64,000 nucleotides of DNA from Aphelocoma coerulescens (taxonomy: Eukaryota > Chordata > Aves > Passeriformes > Corvidae), in contig NW_027184079.1 of assembly GCF_041296385.1 (NCBI RefSeq), positions 806,001 through 870,000 on the forward strand, in the 5' to 3' direction. Within the stretch, counting starts at the first letter, position 1. Every line of letters begins with the position of its first letter. A program made the translations under genes and the position numbers. Of the stretch, positions 1-8,700 are shown in pieces. The notes beneath the pieces are model-generated. The model had not been told where the DNA came from. It searched no databases and was given only the letters and a program-made list of their open reading frames with translations.

Positions 1-1091
1 AGAAGATTTTCCCAGAGAAAAGCATCCTAGGAGCAGCAAGTGTCCTGGAGCTGCCAGTTGCCAGTATAGGACTCCTAGGATGCTGTTGCGCTTCCAAAAT
101 GTAAGAGGCTCAGAGAGCTGCCAGACACGATCCTCGAGCAGGAAAGGCAGATGTTGGGAGCTCCAGGGAATTCCCTGATGTCAGCAGTGGCGGAGCAATA
201 TGAGGAAGATGTCCACGCTTGGGCTACTTGTGGCAAGCGTGTCCAAGGCTCCCAGTGCCTCCGTGGGAGCTGCAGGAGTGGAGACGGAGGAAGGCCTTTG
301 GGCAGGACTGGCTGCTCCCTCAGAGCCGTGGCTCTCAGCAGAACCGTCTCATTGCTGAGGATGCACCTATCCAGGAAGAGCCTTGCAAAGGAGTAGGAGT
401 CCAGCTCATTGCAGTAAGGGAATGGCTGAAGGATGTTTCCCAGGAGCAACTATGCTGAAGGTGCCAGTTCCAGTCCATGGCTCGCAGGATGCTGCAGCAC
501 TGCCATAGGAGAAGGCATTTGGCATGGTGCTAGAGAAGATCCTCGAGCAGCAAAGGCAGGTGTTTGCAGCTCCAGGGAATTCCTAGATGTCAGCAGTGGA
601 AGATCAGGATGAGGAATATCTCCAGGCTTGGGCTACTTGTGGCAAGAGCCTCCATCCCTGCCCGAGCTTGGGTGAGAGTTGCCAGAGCGCAGACGGAGGA
701 AGGCCTTTGGACAGGTGCAAGGTAAGAATGATGCATGGTCGGCAGTCGTGGTGCGAGCAGAAACATTTCTTGCAATCGCCTCTAGCTTTTAGAGTAGTTT
801 CACTTTCCGGTTTGAATAGCGTGAGCCTGGAAAGCCGATAGTCTAAATGTTCAGATGTCTGCTACCCTATAGTAGACATGAACTCAAGTCTCTCATAGAA
901 ACATGAGGTTTTTTCCTTAAGCCAAGTGCTGGGAGGGGAATATCTTCTGCAAATCTACTGTGCTTCTGCTGCTTGTTCCATTTTAGAAAGTTTCCTCCCT
1001 TGGCCCTGCCTTGATTGAATAGTCCTTTCTCTTCTAACTAGAAGCTCCAGGTTTTAATCTTACAAGTTGTCTTTGTTTTCTTTGTCCACAG
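1..1091 (+). repeat. HOR 0 (partial): terminal L4-variant monomer
   Basis: Exon-like part 1-721, intron 722-1091 (370 bp); about 113 exon bases lie outside the window. It lacks the 9-bp L4 insertion. It carries variants shared only with the last monomer: TATAGG at 65-70 where others have TATATG, GCGTGTCC near 237, and CTACCCTATAG near 862. Confidence 0.9.
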
Positions 1092-1516
1092 ACAGGAGTC
1101 CCTGCTCTCCCAGAGCCCTGTTGATCATCAGAACCTGCTTGTGGCCGTGGATGCAGATGGCCACGAAAGGCCTAGAAGTAAAAACTGGAGCAAGGTTGTA
1201 TGCAAGAAGATTTTCCCAGAGAAAAGCATCCTAGGAGCAGCAAGTGTCCTGGAGGTGCCAGTTGCCAGTATATGACTCCTAGGATGCTGTGGCGCTGCCA
1301 AAGTTGAAGAGGCTCAGAGAGCTGCCAGACATGATCCTCCAGCTGGAAAGGCAGATGTTGGGAGCTCCAGGGAATTCCCTGACGTCAGCAGTGGAGGAGC
1401 AGGATGAGGAAGATGTCCCCGCTTGGGCTACTTGTGGCAAGAGTGTCCGAGGCTCCCAGTGCCTCCGTGAGAGCGGCAGGACTGGAGACGGAGGAAGGCC
1501 TTTGGACAGGTGCAAG
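1092..1516 (+). pseudogene. Reference S exon-like segment, single module (425 bp)
   Basis: It is bounded by CCACAG at 1086-1091 and AAG|GTAAGA at 1514-1522. It holds one module of 414 bp plus an 11-bp tail, ACAGGTGCAAG. Remains of a coding frame start at the second base (QESLLSQS, later FPEKSILGAASVLEVPV) and stop at TGA 1272. The frame resumes one base out of step (DAVALP, KRLRELPD, EEQDEEDVPAWATCGKS) and runs open to the donor. The 1-bp difference sits near 1267, where B modules have one base fewer, so I infer a frameshift in an old exon. All three frames contain stops. I do not recognise the family. Confidence 0.6.
1368..1387. promoter_or_regulatory. Overlapping kB-like and CRE-like motifs (reference site)
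   Basis: CAGGGAATTCCCTG (1368-1381) is a perfect palindrome and contains GGGAATTCCC, which fits the NF-kB consensus GGGRNYYYCC. It overlaps TGACGTCA (1380-1387), the full CREB/ATF octamer. The pair recurs in every S exon and most L3 A modules. By inspection I count roughly fifty TGACGTCA octamers in the array. The match is seen in the sequence, but binding is not shown. Confidence 0.35.
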
Positions 1517-1886
1517 GTAAGAATGATGCATGGTCCCCAGTTGTGGTGAGTACAGAAACATTTCTTCCAAGCATCTCTAGCTTTTGAAATAGTTTGACAT
1601 TCCGGTTTGAATTGCGTGAGCCTGGAAAGCCAGTAGTCTAAATGTTCAGATGTCTGCTATCCAATAGTAGACATGAACTCAAGTCTCTCATAGAAACATC
1701 AGACTTTTTCCTTAAGCCAAGTGCTGGGAGGGGAATTTCTTCTGCAAAACTACTGTGCTTCTGCTGCTTGTTCCATTTTAGAAAGTTTCCTCCCTTGGCC
1801 CTGCCTTGATTGAATAGTCCTTTCTCTTCTAACTAGAAGCTCCAGGTTTTAATCTTACAAGTTGTCTTTGTTTTCTTTGTCCACAG

Positions 1887-2717
1887 ACAGGAGTCCCTGC
1901 TCTCCCAGAGCCATGTCGATCATCAGAAGCTGCTTGTGGCTGCGGATGCAGATGGCCACAAAAGGCCTAGAAGTAAAATCTGGAGCAAGGTCGTGTGCAA
2001 GATTTTCCCAGAGAAAAGCATCCTAGGAGCAGCAAGTGTACTGGAGGTGCCAGTTGCCAGTATATGACTCCAAGGATGCTGTGGCGCAGCCAAAGGTGAA
2101 GAGGCTCAGAGAGCTGCCAGACACGATCCTCGAGCAGCAAAGGCAGGTGTTTGCAGCTCCAGGGAATTCCCTGCCGTCAGCAGTGGAGGAGCAGGATGAG
2201 GAAGATCTCGACGCTTGGGCTACTTGTGGCAAGAGTGTCCAAGGCTCCCAGTGCCTCCGTGGGAGCTGCGGGACTGGAGGCGGAGGAAGGCCTTTGGGCA
2301 GGACTGGCTGCTCCCTCAGAGCCGCGGCTCTCAGCAGAACCGTCTCATTGCTGAGGATGCACCTGTCCAGGAAGAGCATTGCAGAGGAGTAGGAGTCCAG
2401 CTCATTGCAGTAAGGGAATGGCTGAGGGATGTTTCCCAGGAGCAACTTTGCTGGAGGTGCCAGTTCCAGTCCGTGACCTACAGGATGCTGCAGCACTGCC
2501 ATAGGAGAAGGCGTTTGGCATGATGCTAGAGAAGATCCTCGAGCAGCAAATGCAAGTGTTTGCAGCTCCAGGGAATTCCTAGATGTCAGCAGTGGAAGAT
2601 CAGGATGAGGAATATCTCCAGGCTTGGGCTACTTGTGGCAAGAGCCTCCATCCCTGCCCGAGCTTGGGTGAGAGTTGCCAGAGCGCAGACGGAGGAAGGC
2701 CTTTGGACAGGTGCAAG
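1887..2717 (+). pseudogene. Reference L1 exon-like segment, modules A+B (831 bp)
   Basis: Module A is 1887-2297 and B is 2298-2717. A lacks one AAG triplet after TGTGC compared with other L types, giving 831 instead of 834 bp. The TAG that most A modules carry after GACTCC is AAG here, so one frame is open from 2036 to 2392 (about 118 codons, GTG first, no upstream ATG). B starts QDWLLPQS and includes LEVPVPV in a shifted frame, matching A. B then has TAG inside GAATTCCTAG near 2580. No frame spans the exon, so I infer a relic rather than a gene. Confidence 0.55.
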
Positions 2718-3086
2718 GTAAGAATGATGCATGGTCGGCAGTCGTGGTGTAAACAGAAACATTTCTTGCAATCATCCCTACTGTTAGAGTAGTTTCACTT
2801 TCCGGTTTGAATAGCGTGAGCCTGGAAAGCCAATAGTCTAAGTGTTCAGATGTCTGGTACCCAATAGTAGACATGAACTCATGTCTCTCATAGAAACATC
2901 AGGCTTTTTCCTTAAGCCAAGTGCTGGGAGGGGAATTTCTTCTGCAAAACTACTGTGCTTCTGCTGCTTGTTCCATTTTAGAAAGTTTCCTCCTTTGGCC
3001 CTGCCTTGATTGAATAGTCCTTTTTCTTCTAACTAGAAGCTCCAGGTTTTCTTCTTACAAGTTGTCTTTGTTTTCTTTGTCCACAG
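1887..3086 (+). repeat. Monomer 2, type L1
   Basis: Exon ends 2717. It has CGTGACCTACAGG near 2474, where other L1 copies read CGTGACTTGCAGG. Confidence 0.9.
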
Positions 3087-3500
3087 ACAGGAGTCCCTGC
3101 TCTCCCAGAGCCCTGTTGATCATCAGAACCTGCTTGTGGCTGAGGATGCAGATGGCCACGAAAGGCCTAGAAGTAAAATCGGCAGCAAGGTCGTGTGCAA
3201 GAAGATTTTCCCAGAGAAAAGCATCCTAGGAGCAGCAAGTGTCCTGGAGGTGCCAGTTGCCAGTATATGACTCCTAGGATGCTGTGGCGCTGCCAAAGGC
3301 AAAGAGGCTCAGAGATCTGCCAGACACGATCCTCCAGCAGGAAAGGCAGATGTTTGGAGCACCAGGGAATTCCCTGCCGTCAGCAGTGGAGGAGCAGGAT
3401 GAGGAAGATGTCCACGCTTGGGCTACTTGTGGCAAGAGTGTCCAAGGCTCCCAGTGCCTCCGTGGGAGCTGCAGGACTGGTGACAGAGGGCAACCATTGG
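3087..3500 (+). repeat. Module A of the L exon (reference copy)
   Basis: It starts with ACAGGAGTCCCTGCT and ends with an equivalent of GGCCTTTGG (here CAACCATTGG). The whole S exon, apart from its 11-bp tail, equals this module. It shares CTTGGGCTACTTGTGGCAAG and CTCAGAGAGCTGCC-type segments with module B, which follows directly. Confidence 0.85.
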
Positions 3501-3920
3501 GCAGGACTGGCTGCTCCCTCAGAGCCGTGGCTCTCAGCAGAACCGTCTCATTGCTGAGGATGCACCTGTCCAGGAAGAGCATTGCAGAGGAGTAGGAGTC
3601 CAGCTCATTGCAGTAAGGGAATGGCTGAGGGATGTTTCCCAGGAGCAACTTTGCTGGAGGTGCCAGTTCCAGTCCGTGGCTCGCAGGATGCTGCAGCGCT
3701 GCCATAGGAGAAGGGGTTTTGCATGATGCTAGAGAAGATCCTCGAGCAGCAAAGGCAGGTGTTTGCAGCTCCAGGGAATACCCTGACGTCAGCAGTGGAG
3801 TAGCAGGATGAGGAAGATGTCTACGCTTGGGCTACTTGTGGCAAGAGCCTCCATCCCTGCCCTTGCCTGGGTGAGAGTTGCCGGAGCGCAGATGGAGGAA
3901 GGCTTTTGGACAGGTGGAAG
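3501..3920 (+). repeat. Module B of the L exon (reference copy)
   Basis: It starts GCAGGACTGGCTGCTCCC, aligning with the start of A, and ends with the tail ACAGGTGGAAG. It aligns with A along its full length with several indels: about 15 bases fewer around the CCCAGGAGCAAC segment, plus 1- and 3-base changes. It is more diverged from A than any two monomers of one subtype are from each other, so the A/B duplication came before the array. Confidence 0.85.
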
Positions 3921-4289
3921 GTAAGAATGATGCATGGTCGGCAGTCGTGGTGTAAACAGAAACATTTCTTGCAATCATCCCTTCTGTTAGAGTAGTTTCA
4001 CTTTCCGGTTTGAATAGCGTGAGCCTGGAAAGCCAATAGTCTAAATGTTCAGATGTCTGGTACCCAGTAGTAGACATGAACTCAAGTCTCTCATAGAAAC
4101 ATGAGGTTTTTTCCTTAAGCCAAGTGCTGGGAAGGGAATTTCTTCTGCAAAAGTACTGTGCTTCTGCTGCTTGTTCCATTTTAGAAAGTTTCCTCCCTTG
4201 GCCCTGCCTTGATTGAATAGTCCTTTGTCTTCTATCTAGAAGCTCCAGGTTTTCTTCTTACAAGTTGTCTTTGTTTTCTTTGTCCACAG
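3921..4289 (+). other. Reference intron-like segment (369 bp)
   Basis: It begins GTAAGAATGATG and ends with a T-rich tract (TTGTTTTCTTTGTCCACAG). A candidate branch region, CTTCTATCTAG (TTCTAACTAG in other copies), lies about 55 bp before the acceptor. A second, weaker acceptor-like stretch, CTTGTTCCATTTTAG, lies about 110 bp upstream. I see no gene inside it. Introns elsewhere are 369 or 370 bp, except three of 364 bp. Confidence 0.75.
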
Positions 4290-5123
4290 ACAGGAGTCCC
4301 TGCTCTCCCAGAGCCATGTCGATCATCAGAAGCTGCTTGTGGCTGCGGATGCAGATGGCCACGAAAGGCCTAGAAGTAAAAACTGGAGCAATGTCGTGTC
4401 CAAAAAGATTTTCCCAGAGAAAAGCATCCTAGGAGCAGCAAGTGTCCTGTAGCTGCCAGTTTCCAGTATATGACTCTCAGGATGCTGTGGCGCTGCCAAA
4501 GGCGAAGAGGCTCAGAGAGCTGCCAGACACGATCCTCGAGCAGGAAAGGCAGATTTTAGGAGCTCCAGGGAATTCCCTGACGTCAGCAGTGGAGGAGCAG
4601 GATGAGGAAGATGTCCACGCTTGGGCTACTTGTGGCAAGAGTGTCCAAGGCTCCCAGTGCCTCCGTGGGAGCTTCAGGAGTGGAGTCAGAGGAAGGCCTT
4701 TTGACAGGACTGGCTGCTCCCTCAGAGCCATGGCTCTCAGCAGAACCGTCTCATTGCTGAGGATGCACCTGTCCAGGAAGAGCCTTGCAGAGGAGTAGGA
4801 GTCCAGCTCATTGCAGTAAGGGAATGGCTGAATGATGTTTCCCAGGAGCAACTATGCTGAAGGTGCCAGTTCCAGTCCATGGCTCGCAGGATGCTGCAGC
4901 ACTGCCATAGGAGAAGGGGTTTGGCATGGTGCTAGAGAAGGTCCTCGAGCAGCAAAGGCAGGTGTTTGCAGCTCCAGGGAATACCCTGACGTCAGCAGTG
5001 GAGTAGCAGGATGAGGAAGATGTCCACGCTTGGGCTACTTGTGGCAAGGGCCTCCATCCTTGCCCTTGCCTGGGTGAGAGTTGCCGGAGCGCAGACGGAG
5101 GAAGGCCTTTGGACAGGTGCAAG
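4290..5123 (+). pseudogene. Reference L3 exon-like segment, modules A+B (834 bp)
   Basis: L3 is marked by CAGTTTCCAG (TT where others have TG), by GACTCTCAGG, which removes the TAG found in most A modules, and by CAGATTTTAGG. The A module is therefore open from 4442 to 4798 in the inferred coding register (PVYDSQDAVALP, LRELPDTILEQERQ, EEQDEEDVHAWATCGKS). The A-module reading stops at TAG 4796-4798, inside B. B repeats the register with stops (CCATAGGAG, GAGTAGCAG). This A module is the best-preserved piece of the old frame in the HOR, but it has no ATG start. Confidence 0.55.
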
Positions 5124-5492
5124 GTAAGAATGATGCATGGTCGGCAGTCGTGGTGCGAGCAGAAACATTTCTTGCAATCATCCCTACTGTTAGAGTAGTT
5201 TCACTTTCCGGTTTGAATAGCGTGAGCCTGGAAAGCCAATAGTCCAAATATTCAGATGTCTGGTACCCAATAGTAGACATGAACTCAAGTCTCTCATAGA
5301 AACATCAGGCGTTTTCCTTAAGCCAAGTGCTGGGAGGGGAATTTCTTCTGCAATACTGCTGTGCTTCTGCTGCTTGTTCCATTTTAGAAAGTTTCCTCCC
5401 TTGGCTCTGCCTTGATTGAATAGTCCTTTCTCTTCTAACTAGAAGCTCCAGGTTTTCTTCTTACAAGTTGTCTTTGTTTTCTTTGTCCACAG
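4290..5492 (+). repeat. Monomer 4, type L3
   Basis: Exon ends 5123. It has GTGTCCTGTAGCTG near 4442 and AGTCCAAATATTC in the intron, a private L3 intron mark. Confidence 0.9.
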
Positions 5493-6335
5493 ACAGGAGT
5501 CCCTGCTCTCCCAGAGCCATGTCGATCATCAGAAGCTGCTTGTGGCTGCGGATGCAGATGGCCACAAAAGGCCTAGAAGTAAAATCTGCAGCAAGGTTGT
5601 GTGCAAGAAGATTTTCCCAGAGAAAAGCATCCTAGGAGCAGCAAGTGTCCTGGAGGTGCCAGTTGCCAGTATATGACTCCTAGGATGCTGTTGCGCTTCC
5701 AAAGTGTAAGAGGCTCAGAGAGCTGCCAGACACGATCCTCGAGCAGGAAAGGCAGATGTTGGGAGCTCCAGGGAATTCCCTGATGTCAGCAGTGGAGGAG
5801 CAGGATGAGGAAGATCTCGACGCTTGGGCTACTTGTGGCAAGAGTGTCCAAGGCTCCCAGTGCCTCCGTGGGAGCTGCAGGACTGGAGGACTGCAGGACG
5901 GAGGAAGGCCTTTGGGCAGGACTGGCTGCTCCCTCAGAGCCGTGGCTCTCAGCAGAACCGTCTCATTGCTGAGGATGCACCTATCCAGGAAGAGCCTTGC
6001 AAAGGTGTAGGAGTCCAGCTCATTGCAGTAAGGGAATGGCTGAAGGATGTTTCCCAGGAGCAACTATGCTGAAGGTGCCAGTTCCAGTCCATGGCTCGCA
6101 GGATGCTGCAGCACTGCCATAGGAGAAGGCATTTGGCATGGTGCTAGAGAAGATCCTCGAGCAGCAAAGGCAAGTGTTTGCAGCTCCAGGGAATTCCTAG
6201 ATGTCAGCAGTGGAAGATCAGGATGAGGAATATCTCCAGGCTTGGGCTACTTGTGGCAAGAGCCTCCATCCCTGCCCGAGCTTGGGTGAGAGTTGCCAGA
6301 GCGCAGACGGAGGAAGGCCTTTGGACAGGTGCAAG
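5493..6335 (+). pseudogene. Reference L4 exon-like segment with 9-bp insertion (843 bp)
   Basis: L4 reads CTGTTGCGCTTCCAAAGTG in module A where other types read CTGTGGCGCTGCC. It carries a 9-bp insertion near 5889, giving GGACTGGAGGACTGCAGGAC, apparently a local slippage duplication. The length stays a multiple of three. B is the form shared with L1 (GAATTCCTAGATG, GAAGATCAGG). The downstream intron has the CGCCTCTAGCTTTT form and is 370 bp. Stops occur in all frames. Confidence 0.55.
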
Positions 6336-6705
6336 GTAAGAATGATGCATGGTCGGCAGTCGTGGTGTGAGCAGAAACATTTCTTGAAATCGCCTCTAGC
6401 TTTTAGAGTAGTTTCACTTTCCGGTTTGAATAGCGTGAGCCTGGAAAGCCAATAGTCTAAATGTTCAGATGTCTGGTACCCAATAGTAGACATGAACTCA
6501 AGTCTCTCATAGAAACATCAGGCTTTTTCCTTAAGCCAAGTGCTGGGAGGGGAATTTCTTCTGCAAAACTGCTCTGCTTCTGCTGCTTGTTCCATTTTAG
6601 AAAGTTTCCTGCTTTGGCCCTGCCTTGATTGAATAGTCCTTTCTCTTCTATCTAGAAGCTCCAGGTTTTCTTCTTACAAGTTGTCTTTGTTTTCTTTGTC
6701 CACAG
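5493..6705 (+). repeat. Monomer 5, type L4
   Basis: Exon ends 6335 with the 9-bp insertion. B module is followed by TTCTTGAAATCGCC, where later L4 copies have TTCTTGCAATCGCC. Confidence 0.9.
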
Positions 6706-7500
6706 ACAGGAGTCCCTGCTCTCCCAGAGCCCTGTTGATCATCAGAAGCTGCTTGTGGCTGAGGATGCAGATGGCCACGAAAGGCCTAGAAGTAAAATCG
6801 GCAGCAATGTCGTGTGCAAGAAGATTTTCCCAGAGAAAAGCATCCTAGGAGCAGCAAGTGTCCTGGAGGTGCCAGTTGCCAGTATATGACTCCTAGGATG
6901 CTGTGGCGCTACCAGAGGTGAAGAGGCTCAGAGAGCTGCCAGACATGATCCTCCAGCTGGAAAGGCAGATGTTTGGAGCTCCAGGGAATTCCCTGACGTC
7001 AGCAGTGGAGGAGCAGGATGAGGAAGATGTCCACGCTTGGGCTACTTGTGGCAAGAGTGTCCAAGGCTCCCAGTGCCTCCGTGAGAGCGGCAGGACTGGA
7101 GACGGAGGAAGGCCTTTGGACAGGTGCAAGGTAAGAATGATGCATGGTCCCCAGTTGTGGTGAATACAGAAACATTTCTTCGAAGCATCTCTAGCTTTTG
7201 AAATAGTTTGACATTCCGGTTTGAATTGCGTGAGCCTGGAAAGCCAGTAGTCTAAATGTTCAGATGTCTGCTATCCAATAGTAGACATGAACTCAAGTCT
7301 CTTATAGAAACATCAGGCTTTTTCCTTAAGCCAAGTGCTGGGAGGGGAATTTCTTCTGCAAAAGTACTGTGCTTCTGCTGCTTGTTCCATTTTAGAAAGT
7401 TTCCTCCCTTGGCCCTGCCTTGATTGAATAGTCCTTTCTCTTCTAACTAGAAGCTCCAGGTTTTAATCTTACAAGTTGTCTTTGTTTTCTTTGTCCACAG
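6706..7500 (+). repeat. Monomer 6, type S
   Basis: Exon ends 7130. It reads GCGCTACCAGAGGTGAAG near 6905, the commonest S form. Confidence 0.9.
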
Positions 7501-8700
7501 ACAGGAGTCCCTGCTCTCCCAGAGCCATGTCGATCATCAGAAGCTGCTTGTGGCTGCGGATGCAGATGGCCACAAAAGGCCTAGAAGTAAAATCTGGAGC
7601 AAGGTCGTGTGCAAGATTTTCCCAGAGAAAAGCATCCTAGGAGCAGCAAGTGTACTGGAGGTGCCAGTTGCCAGTATATGACTCCAAGGATGCTGTGGCG
7701 CAGCCAAAGGTGAAGAGGCTCAGAGAGCTGCCAGACACGATCCTCGAGCAGCAAAGGCAGGTGTTTGCAGCTCCAGGGAATTCCCTGCCGTCAGCAGTGG
7801 AGGAGCAGGATGAGGAAGATCTCGACGCTTGGGCTACTTGTGGCAAGAGTGTCCAAGGCTCCCAGTGCCTCCGTGGGAGCTGCGGGACTGGAGGCGGAGG
7901 AAGGCCTTTGGGCAGGACTGGCTGCTCCCTCAGAGCCGCGGCTCTCAGCAGAACCGTCTCATTGCTGAGGATGCACCTGTCCAGGAAGAGCATTGCAGAG
8001 GAGTAGGAGTCCAGCTCATTGCAGTAAGGGAATGGCTGAGGGATGTTTCCCAGGAGCAACTTTGCTGGAGGTGCCAGTTCCAGTCCGTGACTTGCAGGAT
8101 GCTGCAGCACTGCCATAGGAGAAGGCGTTTGGCATGATGCTAGAGAAGATCCTCGAGCAGCAAATGCAAGTGTTTGCAGCTCCAGGGAATTCCTAGATGT
8201 CAGCAGTGGAAGATCAGGATGAGGAATATCTCCAGGCTTGGGCTACTTGTGGCAAGAGCCTCCATCCCTGCCCGAGCTTGGGTGAGAGTTGCCAGAGCGC
8301 AGACGGAGGAAGGCCTTTGGACAGGTGCAAGGTAAGAATGATGCATGGTCGGCAGTCGTGGTGTAAACAGAAACATTTCTTGCAATCATCCCTACTGTTA
8401 GAGTAGTTTCACTTTCCGGTTTGAATAGCGTGAGCCTGGAAAGCCAATAGTCTAAGTGTTCAGATGTCTGGTACCCAATAGTAGACATGAACTCATGTCT
8501 CTCATAGAAACATCAGGCTTTTTCCTTAAGCCAAGTGCTGGGAGGGGAATTTCTTCTGCAAAACTACTGTGCTTCTGCTGCTTCTTCCATTTTAGAAAGT
8601 TTCCTCCTTTGGCCCTGCCTTGATTGAATAGTCCTTTTTCTTCTAACTAGAAGCTCCAGGTTTTCTTCTTACAAGTTGTCTTTGTTTTCTTTGTCCACAG
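7501..8700 (+). repeat. Monomer 7, type L1
   Basis: Exon ends 8331. GACTCCAAGG keeps the A-module frame free of TAG, as in monomers 2 and 12. Confidence 0.9.

Larger units (their letters stand above)
1092..1886 (+). repeat. Monomer 1, type S
   Basis: Exon ends 1516; intron 370 bp. The downstream exon variant is GTGAGAGCGGC, typical of S. Intron begins with the TGGTCCCCAGTTGTGG form found only in S. Confidence 0.9.
3087..3920 (+). pseudogene. Reference L2 exon-like segment, modules A+B (834 bp)
   Basis: Module A is 3087-3500 and B is 3501-3920. The exon ends in GTGGAAG instead of the usual GTGCAAG. A is marked by CAAACAGAG-type changes near 3484 (GACAGAGGGCAACCATTGG). B carries TAG in place of GAG inside the conserved VEEQDEED segment, near 3799. 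One frame is open from 3168 to 3557 in A, but it lies out of register with the inferred old frame. L2 occurs in an a form (here, 19914, 37950, 49167) and a b form (8701, 14315, 25531, 31148, 42364, 57986). Confidence 0.55.
3087..4289 (+). repeat. Monomer 3, type L2a
   Basis: Exon ends 3920. Early exon reads CCCTGTTGATCATCAG and TAAAATCGGCAGC, the a form. Confidence 0.9.
1092..6705 (+). repeat. HOR 1, canonical S-L1-L2-L3-L4 (5614 bp)
   Basis: Reference copy of the higher-order repeat, with monomers starting at 1092, 1887, 3087, 4290 and 5493 and lengths 795, 1200, 1203, 1203 and 1213. The S exon reads CTGCCAAAGTTGAAG near 1295, a variant not seen in the other S monomers but present in the mosaic monomer at 60392. 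Confidence 0.93.

Noticed and set aside
1881..1890. Continuous protein made by joining all exons
   Set aside because: Every exon has stops in all three frames (for example TGA 1272 in the frame starting at the second base of the S exon), so joining them gives no long open frame.
2036..2392. 118-codon + strand open frame in L1 (and similar in L3 at 4442-4798) as a gene
   Set aside because: It starts at GTG with a stop just upstream, covers half an exon and ends in module B. The corresponding frame in S and in most L2 copies is cut by TAG. It is better read as a remnant of a longer frame.
3832..4179. 115-codon - strand open frame across the exon-intron border
   Set aside because: It runs over the donor site and into the intron and is shortened by single changes in many copies, so it is probably chance.
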